A stretch of DNA of 64,000 nt from Schizophyllum amplum (GCA_007026445.1 VDMD01000008.1:682001-746000); one strand, 5' to 3'; shown: positions 47,549 through 59,014, counted from the stretch's first letter. Numbers and translations are program-made. Notes: a model not told the origin generated them from the letters alone.

Positions 47549-49098
47549 ATGAAATTGAAAACTGCATCGGAAACAGCTATCGAGGGCGCTCGCGCCGTGG
47601 CAAACTTGCAACTTCACCGTTCCGCATATGTGCCGAGCGAAGGGGATGCTTCTGCTATAACGGAGAAGGCGCAAGAACTACACAGTCTCGAGCTCGAAAT
47701 CATCGAGGCGATCCGGAGGCTGGAAGCCCAGAGAGACGCTCTCCGAAGCCAGATCGCTATACACGATGCTTTGGTCGCGCCATGGCGCCGAGTTCCCCCG
47801 GAAATTCTCTCCGAAATCTTCGAACTTGCGTTGCCGGAGAGCTGGAAGGACGCCCTTGCTGGGACAAGACAGGGTCCCAACTTTGCTGACGCCTGCCTCT
47901 CATGGCGCAATGTTGCGCGTAATACTATACTAATACGCCGAGGCTATGGTCAACACTCTGTTTCGAGGATAACTTCAACCCCTTGCGCAAGCACATATCC
48001 GCCTTGAAGACCGAGCTCAACAAGACGGGACAGGTACCTCTGGACCTTTATATCTCGGCAAGACTTGCTTCTATGCTACACGATCCTGGTCCTAAGTGGA
48101 GCGAGGAGGCGTGGGCGCTGCTCTGCGCTCAGTCTCATAGATGGGAGCGAGTGCACTTCTCCAAAGTCCCGCTGCAAGCATACGACGCTCTGTCTGCGCA
48201 TATGCTCCCCATGCTGCATACGCTGTCTCTCCGCGTGGACGAAGAAGACGGTAGCATCGTCAGCCTCCCGTTTCACGCATTCCGAAACGCCCCGCAAATT
48301 ACGACCGTGCACATCCTCTACTACTCCCCTCTCCTCCCCTTCGTGTTGCCCCATACGTGGGCTATAACCACACTGGAGATACATTGCGGCAATATCAGCA
48401 ATGGAGAACTCTCGTCGTCCATCGGCGCGATTGTGGCCTGCAGCGACACTTTACGCTCGCTAACGGTAACGGCGGATGATACAGGAACCCTAACCGTCGA
48501 CCCTATCGAAACGACCTTCCCGCATCTAGAACAACTCACGCTTGGACACGAAGCCATCTACTTATGCTGGATCCTAGTCGTCCCCAATGTCAAGGACTTG
48601 ACCCTTTCCGCATGGCCAGACCTCCATATCAATGCCACAAGTGGTTTAAGTTGCATCATGGCCCTTTCGGCAGGTTGCAGGTCGACGCGCTCGCTCGCGT
48701 TGAGGGGTCTGGAGCCGACAGACTCCCGGAAGATCGAGTTCTGTCTCCGGCGTCTCCCGCTCTTGACGGAGCTCACGCTCGAGAACAACGAGGGCATCGG
48801 CGAGGCCTATCTGCCACTCATCACGATGCAACTGCTAGAATGGATGACACGCGACGCCGAGACACCGGATACTCTCTCGCTGCTGCCGAACCTCGCGCGG
48901 CTAGAGGTAGGCTTTCGGGTCAGAAGGGAGGACGCAGCAGATTGGCGTTTCTACAATGCGCTGGAGGCTTTGAAGAGGTCGAGAAGGAAGGAATGGACGG
49001 TCGATGGGAAGCAATTGGCCCAACTGGAGCACTTCACCGTTGATGGACAAGACGCCCTTGAGGGCTGGTCCCCGCAAGGCCTGAACCATATCTTATGA
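47549..49098 (+). pseudogene. F-box/LRR-type gene copy 2 with 11-bp insertion
   Basis: It starts at 47549 (MKLKTASETAIEGARAVANL). The layout matches the other copies: LHRSAYVPSEGDASAITEKA, coiled helix ELEIIEAIRRLEAQRDALRS, F-box WRRVPPEILSEIFELALPES and SWRNVARN. The frame is then lost. The rest is open to 49098 in another frame: TPRLWSTLCFEDNFNPLRKH, LNKTGQVPLDLYISARL, CAQSHRWERVHF, then leucine-rich segments and a tail ending NHIL. Removing 11 bp at 47926-47936 restores ARNTPRLWSTL exactly. It may be a pseudogene in this strain. The role of the family, SCF substrate recognition, is inferred from the F-box. Confidence 0.7.
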
Positions 49099-49583
49099 GG
49101 ATATTACTCACCTACTCAAGTACTCGTACTCAGCGGCTGGGGTGCACCTTCCTTGTTCCACCCGACCGAGCGCTGTTTCCAATGACTGTCTCTCAGCATA
49201 GGATTTCAGGATGATAAACGATCCCGTAACTTCAGGTTCCTCCTACTTAAGACATCGCAGCTCGAGGACATGCAGATATGTGCTACATTCAGGTTATGGA
49301 CGATACAATTTCGATGGCGGATCAACCGCGACTACAAAACCACAGTGAAAGAAAGTCCTTCATACGCTATCTATGCCCAGGCCCCAGATTGATGAGAACG
49401 ATGAAAGAAATAGTCTGCGCGATTCAAGGAGGGCGTGCGAGCAGGCTGCATATCAAATCATGAAGCGCATGTCAAAGTAGCTGTAGGGCGGCTCACCTCA
49501 TTCGCTAGCCGTCCCTTCACTAGCGTCCGAGAGCCAGCCGAATGGTTTGCCCTTTCCGGCCCTCTCCTCCTCCACGAAGCTCT
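49099..49583. other. Convergent intergenic region
   Basis: This lies between the 3' ends of the F-box copy and the phosphotransferase-fold gene. No gene is recognised. Confidence 0.5.
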
Positions 49584-50667
49584 TCAAGGTCCGTCCACGA
49601 TGTCCACATTGCAATGCGTGATGAACAGCTCCTTGAACCCATTCAGCCTCGACGACTTCCCTTCCGGCAGACACGCCATCGCCTCCTTTCGCTCCTCGGA
49701 CCCTTCAGGGAACTGATCCCAGATCGCTTTGCACAGAACTTCCCGCCACTGGACGTTCTTCGCCTGTTCCTCTGCCGTGACGCCGTCAAGCAAGAAACCG
49801 GGATACTCGTACACATAGTATAGCGGCCCCGTCTGCGCGTACTCCCAGTCGAGCACGCCCGTCAGCCGCGGCGCCTCCCCGGTGACGGTGGGATTGGTAA
49901 ACATCAAGTTCTGCGCGTCAAAGTCCATGTGCATGAGGCGGAACGGCGGCGCGAGGGGCGGGCCCGGCGCCGCCGCGCACTCACGTAACAGCGTCGCGAG
50001 CTCCGGCGAGTTCGGGCTGCAGATGTTCCGCGAGCGCGCCGATGACACCAAGGTAGGCCTCGAGCCAGGTGAGGGTGTCGCGGAAGGGGCCCATCGCGTG
50101 CGCCTCGACGCGATCCGTGTCGCGCTGGCCGCGCGCGTAGATGAGCGGCCCGACCGTACCGTTGGCGTGCAGGGAGCCGATCTGGTCGAATCGTAAGCGG
50201 GCGAGTTGGGCGAGGGCGTTGGCGATCTGGTCGAGGACAGCGCGCTTGTGTTCCTCGCTGAGGACCGGCCAGAGCGTGTCAAGGGGTGCGCCTGGCGCGC
50301 GGCCCATCACGACGTATTGCGCACCCACGCCGTTTTCTGGGTCATCGGAAAGGACGAGGATGTCGGGAACGGGGATTGTGGTGTGCGCGCGGACGTATTG
50401 CATGGTTGCGGCTTCGCTGCGCAGCTTTTCAGGTTTTTCTTCGTAGCGAGAAAAGCGAGCGATGTAGCCTTCGGGCGGCACACCCTCCTCGCCATGGAGT
50501 ATGAATATTTCGTGTGCTCTCCCGCGGGACGTGCGCTTCCAGGAGGTGATTCTGCCCGACACAGGAGAGTCAAGGATGTGTCGCTGGAATACGTCGAAGT
50601 CGAGCTTGAGCGGGGGAAGCTCGTCGGACAGGAACTCCTCATCGTCGCTGACATCGTAGTAGGACAT
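49584..50667 (-). CDS. Aminoglycoside-phosphotransferase-fold kinase-like protein
   Basis: This is an APH-family protein of the type expanded in basidiomycetes; the substrate is unknown and antibiotic modification should not be assumed. It starts at 50667 (MSYYDVSDDEEFLSDELPPL). FDVFQRHILDSPVSGRITSW, EIFILHGEEG, EGYIARFSRYEEKPEKLRSE, IPVPDILVLSDDPENGVGAQ and YVVMGRAPGAPLDTLW form the N-lobe. The catalytic MHMDFDAQNLMF (HxDxxxxN) and metal-binding GVLDWEYAQTGPLYY follow. The frame changes near 50010, between EHLQPELAG and SPELATLLRECAA, probably by one base. The stop used here is TGA at 49584; a lost base just before it could lengthen the tail slightly. Confidence 0.75.
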
Positions 50668-51074
50668 TGTGGTGGGGAGTAGGAGATGATGAGTGAGGCG
50701 CGGCTGGCGGGTTCATCGTTGTCAGAGGCATGCGGATGCAGTTTGCTGCATCCGCGATCGGACATCCCGAGAGGGGCAGGCTGTGCGTCATCATTCATTA
50801 TGGCCTCCGGGCCCTTGGCGGCCAGTCGCCGCCTTCCGGAGCGCATACCAAGTGTCGGGAATACAATGGAACACACGGTCTGTTGGGGCGCCTGACGCGT
50901 ACAATGGCAGGATGATCCCGACATGGGGAGAGAATGAGTTGACAGCCATCGGCGTATTTTTGACCTTCACAGGGTCGTGGCATATTGTACGGGGGATTCG
51001 TCAGTGAGGGAGGGTGTGTGGTGCAGCCGCACGTCCTACAGCAATGCATTACTCGTGCGTAGAGCAAGGCCTCA
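50668..51074. other. Intergenic, nothing recognised
   Basis: This lies between two - strand genes. It presumably contains the promoter of the phosphotransferase-fold gene. No conserved frame. Confidence 0.5.
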
Positions 51075-51828
51075 CTATTTCGTAGCAACCTCTGTTCCTT
51101 CCACCGCCGCCATCGCCGCCTTGTGCGCGGCGTCAATCTCAGCTCGTATTTGCTCGTCGGCTGCAGCAAGCAGAGCGGCCCTCGACGCCTGATCCTCCTC
51201 CCCGGACAGTGCGGTACGCGGTATAGTCCGAGTAAGAACGGCCGGCTTGAATGTGGGTTCGGGCTCCCCCAGGAGTCGTGCCTTCCACCGTTGCGGCTGA
51301 TGAGGGAAGGTCAGATCAAGGCAGGGAGCGACGTTGGTCACGCACCTCGGAAAAGACGTGCTCCGTCTCGCCCCAGTTGTAGAAGAACATGCTGTAGAAT
51401 GCGATTCCTGCGCAAAGCAAGGAGAGCAATCATCAGTATAACACGCAATATAGCACCATTGCACACGCACCAGGTATCACTGCGAACATTGCCAGCTTCG
51501 TGAACCTATAGAACCATGGTGGACGGAAGTCCCCCGTCTCTTGATCGGCGTTCGGTGATGATAGGCCAGCATCGGCAAGCGTCATCACAGGCTTCTCGGC
51601 GGCAGGGGAGGCGGTTTTGGAGGAGGCTACAGGCTTGGAGGCTTCAAACGCATTGGACGTCGAGAAGGCTTGGCTTCGTGGTTCGCTGCCTCTTGCGTGT
51701 GGTATTAAGAGTGCAAATGACGTCGCCCGCCAGCAAGCAGCATGGGGACGAAAGCTCGCATTTTTGAAACCCGCACGGCTGCAAGAGCGCAACGCTGAGG
51801 CCGCTCCCGAGGGCGTTCGTGAGGACAT
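51075..51828 (-). CDS. Predicted mitochondrial single-span membrane protein
   Basis: It starts at 51828 (MSSRTPSGAASALRSCSRAG) with an Arg/Ser/Ala-rich presequence reaching about residue 60 (SQAFSTSN). One membrane segment is spread over an intron: WFYRFTKLAMFAVIPG then IAFYSMFFYNWGETEHVFSE. The C-terminal part PQRWKARLLGEPEPTFKPA is followed by a helix rich in Ala, Glu and Lys (LLAAADEQIRAEIDAAHKAA) and stop TAG at 51075-51077. All exons join in frame. The shape resembles a small inner-membrane accessory subunit, but I do not recognise a named family. Confidence 0.6.
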
Positions 51829-52386
51829 GGTGGTTGAGAAAAATGTGGCGTCACGCAGCGCGCGTGCTGAATGTGACAACGCGGTGTGACAAGGCGCGTC
51901 AGCACGCGACGCGTCCTTGGCTCTCACCTTCACTGCATGTTCAATTTACATCACGCGAAACCCTTGAAGCTTTGAAGCTTGAATCTTGGAGACTTAATTT
52001 GCATATCGCAAGGTTGTGTCATTCCAGTGGATGAAATACCCAGCCACGCTAGCTTTAGCCATCTGTGGCTATCGGACTTCAGCCCAACTTTGAAGATCAA
52101 CGAGGCGTCATCCGAATTGCGAGAGACTGGCAGGGTGCATGTCGCGTGGCTTGCAAAGTTACTATACTGGGCACGTATGACTCTCTGACCGACGTGAGTC
52201 CCCAAACGTGCCCCATTCTCTGCAACCGTTCTTGATGCGATGATATCGATGACGGGCTTACTTGACCACTGAGCGTAAGTCGCTGCATCAACTTGAAACT
52301 CTTTCATATGCGATACTGACGGGCGTTGACTCAGGAAATACAGTTTCTTGCTGCATCTCGGACTCGGAGCAGAGTACTTGGGGGAC

Positions 52387-52393
52387 TATATAA
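52387..52393 (+). promoter_or_regulatory. TATA box of the epoxide hydrolase gene
   Basis: TATATAA lies 77 bp before the ATG at 52470. Confidence 0.6.
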
Positions 52394-52469
52394 GAGGAAG
52401 CCACCCTTTCAGCTCAACGATTCAATCAAGCTCAACTTGCAGTTCAAAAGTCCTCTGTCTCGAAAACCC

Positions 52470-54090
52470 ATGCCTTCTCCCTCGCCATTCACCATCGCTG
52501 TTCCAGACGACAAACTTGCCCTGCTTCGCAAGAAGCTCGAGCTCACCACCTGGCCGGATGAGCTTGAAGACGCGGGGACCGACTACGGTGCCCCGCTCTC
52601 CTTCGTCAAGCGCCTGGCCAAGCGCTGGCAGGACGGCTACGACTGGCGCGCCCAGGAGGCTGCCATTAACGCCGAGCTGCCACAGTTCACGACGGACGTG
52701 AAGGTCGAGGGGCATGGGACGATCAACATCCACTTCGTACACAAGAAGAGCGCGGCGGGCGCCGCCATTCCCTTGCTCTTCGTCCACGGGTGTAAGTAAG
52801 CCCAGCGAGCGAAGTGGTCGACTTGCGAATGCTGATGTATATTTGTGACAGGGCCGGGAAGCTTCCTCGAGGCGCGAAAAATTACACCGTTGCTGACTGA
52901 GGCCTCGGAGGATTATCCCAGCTTTCACGTCATTGCAGTCAGTCTCCCAGGATACGGGTTCTCGGAAGCGCCCAAGAAGAGAGGCTTTGGGCTTCCGGAA
53001 TACGCGGAGGTGCGCAATCCGTACCCTAATCTTCGGCGAAGATCTGCCATTGAGGGTTCTTTCGGTAGGCCTGCCATGCTGTGATGACCTCCCTTGGGTA
53101 TGGACAATACGGTGCGTCCCACCGTGTTCGAAAACTTTTTCCGCTGATATCGGGTACAGTGGTCCAAGGTGGCGACTGGGGCATGTCGGTAAGTCGAGCA
53201 GTCTCGTAGCGCCGCACAATATCTAATGATCGCCCACACGAAAAGGTTGCAAGAGTTCTTGCCAGTAAATACGGGCCCAGCAGCGTGAAGGCGTGGCACA
53301 CAAACTTTCCGTTGTACGTCTTCATGTCTGCGCTCTACCGTTGCTGAACATCCGCCACAGCGGGACCCAGACGAAACACCGCTGTCGTCCTTCTCCCAAG
53401 AGGAGCAGGACGCTGGGCGAAGACAAACGAGTTCCGCCAAAAGGAGATGGCGTACGCGATGCTGCAAGTGCGTGACTTCGGTGAGTTGTGGAGCGCTGAC
53501 GGGAACCTGCAGGGAACGAAGCCGCAGACGATTGCTTATGCTTTGACTGACTCGCCTGTCGGCCTCCTGGCCTGGATTGCGGACAAGATCACGGCATGGA
53601 CAGACGATATCCATGGACTGATGATGAGAGTGAGTCCTCTTAGTCCCAACATGCTCGGCATGCCGCATTACGGGCGGCATTCTGGGTTGCTTTTGTGCTA
53701 ACTACTTTCCCAGTTCTGACCTGGGTGTCGTTTACTGGTTCTCGCGCGCCGGCCCTGCAGCCACCTTCCGCACGTACTATGAGGCTATGCAGCGTAAAGG
53801 ACTGGGCTCCATCTACAATCTCGTGCCCTCGCCGCCCACCATCCCCCTCGGCTTCGTTCTTCCCGCGCGAGATATCGAGATTTCCCAAAGCGTACGTTGG
53901 GCGACTATTTCGGTGTAGGGGTGGTTGCTTATGCGATTGCAGGTGGACGCGGAAGATGGGCAACGTCGTGTTTGAAGCTGATCATCAGAAGGGTGGTCAT
54001 TTTGCAGCGTATGAGGTTCCGGAACTGCTCGTGGGCGATTTGCGTCGCATGTTTGGGAAGGGAGGACCGGCCTTTGAGGCGATGAAGTGA
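52470..54090 (+). CDS. Epoxide hydrolase (EHN plus alpha/beta hydrolase)
   Basis: This enzyme opens epoxides to diols, usually for detoxification in the cytosol or at the ER. It starts at 52470 ([20 protein letters not shown]) with the N-terminal EHN domain ([30 protein letters not shown]). HGWPGSFLE, with W split by an intron, is the oxyanion motif. [40 protein letters not shown] and the nucleophile [10 protein letters not shown] follow. Then come [20 protein letters not shown], a cap segment [40 protein letters not shown] and the catalytic His in [15 protein letters not shown]. One base appears lost near 53430, between SFSQEEQDA and [10 protein letters not shown]. The stop is TGA at 54088-54090. 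Confidence 0.88.
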
Positions 54091-54469
54091 ACGAAGGGCT
54101 ATGCTATGGGTAGCTGGCAGCATCTTATGATCCTCACGACATTCATGGCTAGCACTATAACGTCAGATAAATGTCGTAAAGTAGCCCTCTGACCTGCGCG
54201 CCTTTTCTCACGGGCACACCTTGCAATTGTTGTTGTTATAGATGAGTAATATCTTGTAAGCAACACTGGCGCCTATCGTTGACTACTTGTCGCTGGGTAC
54301 ATCCACCTATGAGGCTCGACTGCTACCAGCGTATCCCCTGCGACTCGTAGCAGTTCAGATGCAATAAGGCCTCTGCGTCCCGAGAGCACTCACATCGCCT
54401 CACTTGCCGACGACAATGGTCAGGAGCTTGCGATGCTACCGATGCCCGGCCAGGCGGCGGATGAACAAT
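54091..54469. other. Convergent intergenic region
   Basis: This lies between the 3' ends of the epoxide hydrolase and the NmrA-like gene. Nothing recognised. Confidence 0.5.
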
Positions 54470-55800
54470 CTAAGCCTTCAGATGTTCTTTCAAAGTCGTC
54501 CTCGCAAAGTCCTCGATAGCTCCAACTCTGACACCTAGAGCTTCCAGGCGTTGGTCCGGCACATCAATCCACGGAGACAAGTCATGCTCCATAACGCAGG
54601 CGTACTGTCAATTTTGTCAACACATCGTTGCCAGTACCGAGCAAGGCCTACACACCATTTCGATGGCAACGTCGATTCCAGAATTGTCCAAGTGCTTCAC
54701 CTGGATCGGTTCCCCCAAGCCTGCAACCGACGGCATTAGCCCTTTCCACAGCTCCGGAACGGCGTCCTGGACGACTTACACCTGCTTAGCGCCGCCGCGA
54801 ATTCCTCTGCTGTCATCCGTTGACTTCCCAGTGCAAAGGTTTTCTTGTTGATCTCGGGCAGGCGCGTCGTGTACTTTGTGAAGAGGGCTGTGACCGCGAG
54901 GCCCATGTCACGACTGATCCATGTCCAGCTGTAGCTGTAGCCTAGGGGTTCGCGCGTGCTAAAGACATATCCCGTGTCGGCCTTCTCGAAAGTGCAGGTG
55001 AATACCTGAGCAGGACAAGATCAGCAACAATGACTGGAGTAGATTTCGCATGTGATGTTTATAGGCGAAGAACTTACTGCCTCATTACATTCTCGACGAA
55101 AGAGCCAGGGCAGATAGACGCGCAAGCTATTCCAGAGGCCTCAAGGTATTTCTGAATGTCGGCCTTGTCTGCGCAGGTGTGAGGTCTTATGTGACGCGGC
55201 GAGGACATGAGTGGCACTGACCATCGAAGAGAGCACCCTTGGTATATTTTCCCTGAGATATATCCTTCAGGCCGGGGAGGGTGCTGGAAAAGAGGTGAGG
55301 ACAGAGGTTTACGGTCGCGGATAATTAGCATAGTATCTGATTACGAACCTGAACGCATAAACTTCACGCCGGCCTCCTTGCTCGCCTCAATGACATTGAC
55401 GCCTTGCGTATATTCGGGAACGTCGTCCTGGAAAGGGAGAGTGACCTGAGAACCGAGTTAGCATATTGGTATAGCGCACGAACGAATTCGAGACGTACGA
55501 GGAAAACACATTCGGCGCCGGCGACGGCCCTCTTGATAGCTTCCTTATCCTCAAAGGTGGCTTCAACAACTTCGCAGCCGAGGGCTGCGAGTGCGAGCGC
55601 GGAGTCGGAGCTTGCGTTACGCGTAACAGCACGAGGCTTGAAGGTGCCGTCTTTCAGAAGGGCGTGAATGGCGGAGGTGCCTGTAAAGAATAAAGTAAGA
55701 TCGGTGCAGGTTACTGATGACAGAAGCCACAGTCGTTTGCATACAAGTTCAACTGACCTTGAAGGCCTGTGGCGACGAAGACGGTAGCGATACGGGACAT
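54470..55800 (-). CDS. NmrA-like NAD(P)-binding protein
   Basis: This is an atypical SDR of the NmrA/HSCARG type, either a redox sensor or a reductase. It starts at 55800 (MSRIATVFVATGLQG|TSAIHA), where GLQG with the preceding T is the dinucleotide loop, split by an intron. FKPRAVTRNASSDSALALAA, LGCEVVEATFEDKEAIKRAV and GAECVFLV follow. Next are TLPFQDDVPEYTQGVNVIEA, SKEAGVKFM, a short GALFDGK segment, ADIQKYLEASGIACASICPG, SFVENVMR, PLGYSYSWTWISRDMGLAVT and INKKTFALGSQRMTAEEFAA. The last exon is YACVMEHDLSPWIDVPDQRL followed by LGVRVGAIEDFARTTLKEHL. The stop is TAG at 54470-54472. I see no forced frame break. Confidence 0.8.
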
Positions 55801-56696
55801 CTTTCACAGTTTTGGCCTGCCCAAAAGCCTGCATGGTCGTTGCTCTTTAGTATAAAGCAATGAACGGAAACCTTCCTGAGTCACGGGGTCAAGAGCTGAG
55901 AGCTGTTGCTGTTTGCGTCGATGCCGACGCCCGTGCCGGCACAATGAACATCGATGCCGAAGGGCTACGCGCGACGGCTCTCGCATGTCTTCCGGCGAAG
56001 GGCCTTTGTATAGAGAGAACATCGAGGATGTGCTGGGTGCGCCTAAAATTGTCACCTTGTGCTGTTGGCGGGCAAATATCCGCGAGACGACCTGGAAAAA
56101 CATGTTGCCGCCGCGGAACATCCTCCACAGACAGGCAGGACGTCCTACGCATATGTGAGCAAACATGGCGGCACCTGACGGATTTCACCAATGCCCTGCT
56201 CAGATCTGAAATTGCATCGACACTACGTAGTTCTATGCAGCTTATGTAGTGCTTATAGGTCGATAGCGTCGTGCTTCCTTCTACGTACCGCAGCCGCTAT
56301 TACAGCTTCTTGCAGATAGATTGCAGTCCTCGAGGCTTTCCAGAGCTGTACACGAGCCGTGAGGGCAACAGGAATATTGCAGACACACTACTCAAGATAA
56401 GTTATAATCGAAGGCGGCAAACCGTCGGTGCGGGGGGATGCCGGAGGGGAGTAGGCCTCAGTCCCGATACTGAACAGCGAGGACTGTGAGCTGCGCCATC
56501 CGCTGCGCGGCACGGTGTGACCAAAGACGACGCTACATAGAGTAAGTATTGCACAGAATCATTAGAATAAACAATGGCATATCGTAGAGATACTTTTTCC
56601 CCTGGACTGCAAGTCCTAGCCCCCATGCTCGTCAAGAGGGATGGCCGAGGAGTCTTGCGAACGCTCGACCAAGTCCCCTGTCCCATTTCGTGAAGG
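55801..56696. other. Intergenic, nothing recognised
   Basis: About 900 bp holding the NmrA-like promoter and the 3' side of the F-box gene. Open frames lack known motifs. Confidence 0.5.
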
Positions 56697-58283
56697 TCAC
56701 ATGTCCATGTCCGAGTCCTCCAGGCCGTTGTCCTGAGAAGTTTCGCCTTCTCGAGGTGGCCAGCGTACATTGCCACGACCAGGGCCATCGGTAGAGCAGA
56801 ACTCCAGGAGGGCGAGATCCATTCCGTCCACCGCCCGAGCACGTCTCCTCGAGTTGAGTAGCTCCAACATGGCGGCTTTGAAGAGATCAACGGATGCAGC
56901 GTCAGGCTCCATACCATTGAACGAGATCTCCAGCCGTGTGAGGTTCGGCAGGAGGGTCAGGGAAGTGGGCCTTGCAGTATCGCGCGTCAACGCGATGATC
57001 AAATCCAGCGTGATGAGCGGGGTGACCTCCTCTCCAAAGTCTTCGTAGTTCTGCAGCTCAAGCTCCGTCAGCTGCGGCAGGCGGCGCAGACATCCGAGAA
57101 TATGTGCTGCATCGGGCGACTCCAGTTCTTGCAACGAGAGAGTGCGAAGCGACTTGCCCCCTGCCGATTTGTCGAGGATATTGTGCAACATGTCGAAGGG
57201 ATCGCGTTCGCCTGTGGAGGAGAGGCGCAGGCTTCTGAGGCAAGGGAGAGCGGCGATGAAGTCGCAGAAGGGCATGGCGTTGTATCGAAGGTCGAGCACC
57301 TCGAGACGCGGGAAACTTGCGGGCTTCAAACCGATGGGGAGGTCTGCGAAGTCTTCGTCCGCTGTGAGGTACAGCTCGCGCAGGGTCCCGCTACATGCCA
57401 ATATGGCGCCGAGGCATGGCGCGAGCACGAGCTCGTCACACTCGCCACAGTAGATGTTGAGCGTCGTGAGGGACCAGGACCGTGGCAGCGTGAGGGTGCG
57501 TATAGGCTGTTTGTAGCTCAGGTAGAAGCTGGTGAGTTTCGGGGCGCTTTGAAACGCGTGAAGGGGGACCGTGAGGTCCATTTCCTCGTCCGTCTCACCT
57601 AAGCAGATGCTCAGGTCCCTCAAAGCGGGAAAAACATCCCCGACCAGGTCATCGTAAGCCCTCATGGGAATCCCCTCGAGCCACACCTCCTCCCATCGAT
57701 GTGACTGCCCATGGAGCAGCGCCCACGCATCGTCGCTCCAGACTTTGTCCATGGTGGGTGGTGGGTCGGGAAAGTAGGCGCGGGCTTCAATTTCCATGGC
57801 AAGATGCAGTTCCAGTGGGACTTGGCCGGTCTTGTCGAGTTCTGCCTGCACAGCGGACGTGTGCCTTGCCAGGCAGTTCGTTGTGGCGTCAAAGCGAAGC
57901 CTCGACCACAGCCGCGGCGTCTTGAGCGCGACATCCCGCCACGAGCGGCATACACGGGCATATCCTAAGCTCCTCTTTCCCGCGTACTCGTCCTTCCAGC
58001 GCTCCGGAAGTGCGAGCAAGAAGATTTCGGAGAGGAGCTCTGGCGGGAGGCGGCGACATGGCGCGGTGAGCGCGTCGTGTATGGCGACTTGAGCCTGGAT
58101 CGACTTCTTCTTCGCGAACACTCTCAGGAACTCGTCGTCGATTTCCTTCTCGAGCTCGCGTAGTGCTTGCGCCTTCCGTGTGATGATCGCCGCGTCCTGC
58201 TCATCCGGGACGAAAGGCGAGCGATGGAGGCGTATATTAGCGACGGTGCGCGCGTCACGAATAGCCTCTTCCACGGACTCCAT
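56697..58283 (-). CDS. F-box/LRR-type protein, intact (528 aa)
   Basis: This is a single-exon gene starting at 58283 (MESVEEAIRDARTVANIRLH). The N-terminal segment RSPFVPDEQDAAIITRKAQA leads to a coiled helix (LRELEKEIDDEFLRVFAKKK). The F-box is CRRLPPELLSEIFLLALPER, followed by YARVCRSWRDVALKTPRLWS. The remaining 380 residues are leucine-rich repeats (for example LTTLNIYCGECDELVLAP, FPRLEVLDLRYNAMPF, LRTLSLQELESPDAAHILGC, LRRLPQLTELELQNYEDFG). It ends in an acidic tail. It probably recruits substrates to an SCF ubiquitin ligase, inferred from the fold. It is the undamaged member of a local family with copies at 45657 and 47549 and a relic at 58780. Confidence 0.85.
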   Translation of the reverse strand: MESVEEAIRDARTVANIRLHRSPFVPDEQDAAIITRKAQALRELEKEIDDEFLRVFAKKKSIQAQVAIHDALTAPCRRLPPELLSEIFLLALPERWKDEYAGKRSLGYARVCRSWRDVALKTPRLWSRLRFDATTNCLARHTSAVQAELDKTGQVPLELHLAMEIEARAYFPDPPPTMDKVWSDDAWALLHGQSHRWEEVWLEGIPMRAYDDLVGDVFPALRDLSICLGETDEEMDLTVPLHAFQSAPKLTSFYLSYKQPIRTLTLPRSWSLTTLNIYCGECDELVLAPCLGAILACSGTLRELYLTADEDFADLPIGLKPASFPRLEVLDLRYNAMPFCDFIAALPCLRSLRLSSTGERDPFDMLHNILDKSAGGKSLRTLSLQELESPDAAHILGCLRRLPQLTELELQNYEDFGEEVTPLITLDLIIALTRDTARPTSLTLLPNLTRLEISFNGMEPDAASVDLFKAAMLELLNSRRRARAVDGMDLALLEFCSTDGPGRGNVRWPPREGETSQDNGLEDSDMDM

Positions 58284-58779
58284 CTGATATAATTCATCAT
58301 TCAGTCAGAACGAGGGAACGAACGACGACTTGCACACGCACCGCGAGCTTGTTTATATTTTAGTTTTACTGCTCGCAGGGCCGTAACGCGATAACCAAAA
58401 GCCTGACAGCAAACAATTCGACTGCCCCTGTGATAGAGCACCCGCAATCGAGTTCGCCGAGTGAAGGCAAGTCGGTCAAGGTCAAGGTCAAGGTCGAGGT
58501 CAAGAAGAAGACACGCGCCGACCCAAAAGCGGATTCAAAGGCGCCGGCGCTTAGTTCAAATAGTTGTCCTTCTAACCTTGTCCGCACTGCGCAGCTCTGA
58601 GCTCCTCGCCCTCACAAATCGCGGCCGTCCTCAGTCCAATTGTCCGCATGAACTCCGACATTGAGATTTTTGAGGATCGGGAAGGCGCGAGACGAAAAGT
58701 TGTGTATGCTGCAGGCGGCAGGCTGTCTGGATCCATATGCGATTGAGCATCAATAAGTACTTAAGTAATATCCCAGCGC
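58284..58779. other. Intergenic: F-box gene promoter with hexamer repeat
   Basis: This holds the promoter of the intact F-box gene on the - strand and a hexanucleotide repeat at 58474-58504. Confidence 0.5.
58474..58504. repeat. GGTCAA hexanucleotide tandem repeat
   Basis: Five consecutive GGTCAA units, the fourth being GGTCGA. Confidence 0.85.
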
Positions 58780-59014
58780 TCCATGCGTCTCTGGATTGGC
58801 CTGGCATTGGAGCATCGTGGTTCCCGCTGCGGAGAGGATGGCATGGTGCAGAGGGATCTGCGCCCGGATTGCTCGCTTCTGCCTTTGCAATTTCCCAATT
58901 TCCGGATTTCGGCGTCAACCTCGCTGTACGTGGCACTCAATGTAGGTGTCTTTTTGTGATGAGGGTTGCATCTGCAGTACTGGGGACATAAGCAGTGCGA
59001 TGAAGGGACACGGT
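58780..59014 (-). pseudogene. Relic of an F-box/LRR gene N-terminus
   Basis: On the - strand, SLHRTAYVPSTADATLITKR (59008 downward) matches the family's N-terminal LHRSAYVPSEGDASAITEK. Further on, in other frames, EVDAEIRKL and AIRAQIPLHHAILSA match the coiled helix and the IAIHDAL segment before the F-box. The F-box and the leucine-rich part are absent. This is a truncated, frame-scrambled remnant of a fourth copy. Confidence 0.55.

Noticed and set aside
49584..50667. Antibiotic-resistance gene
   Set aside because: The APH fold is widespread in fungi with non-antibiotic or unknown substrates; nothing here indicates drug modification.
55860..56250. Overlapping frames on both strands after the NmrA-like start
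   Set aside because: None shows a domain or splice-consistent continuation; they are probably promoter sequence.
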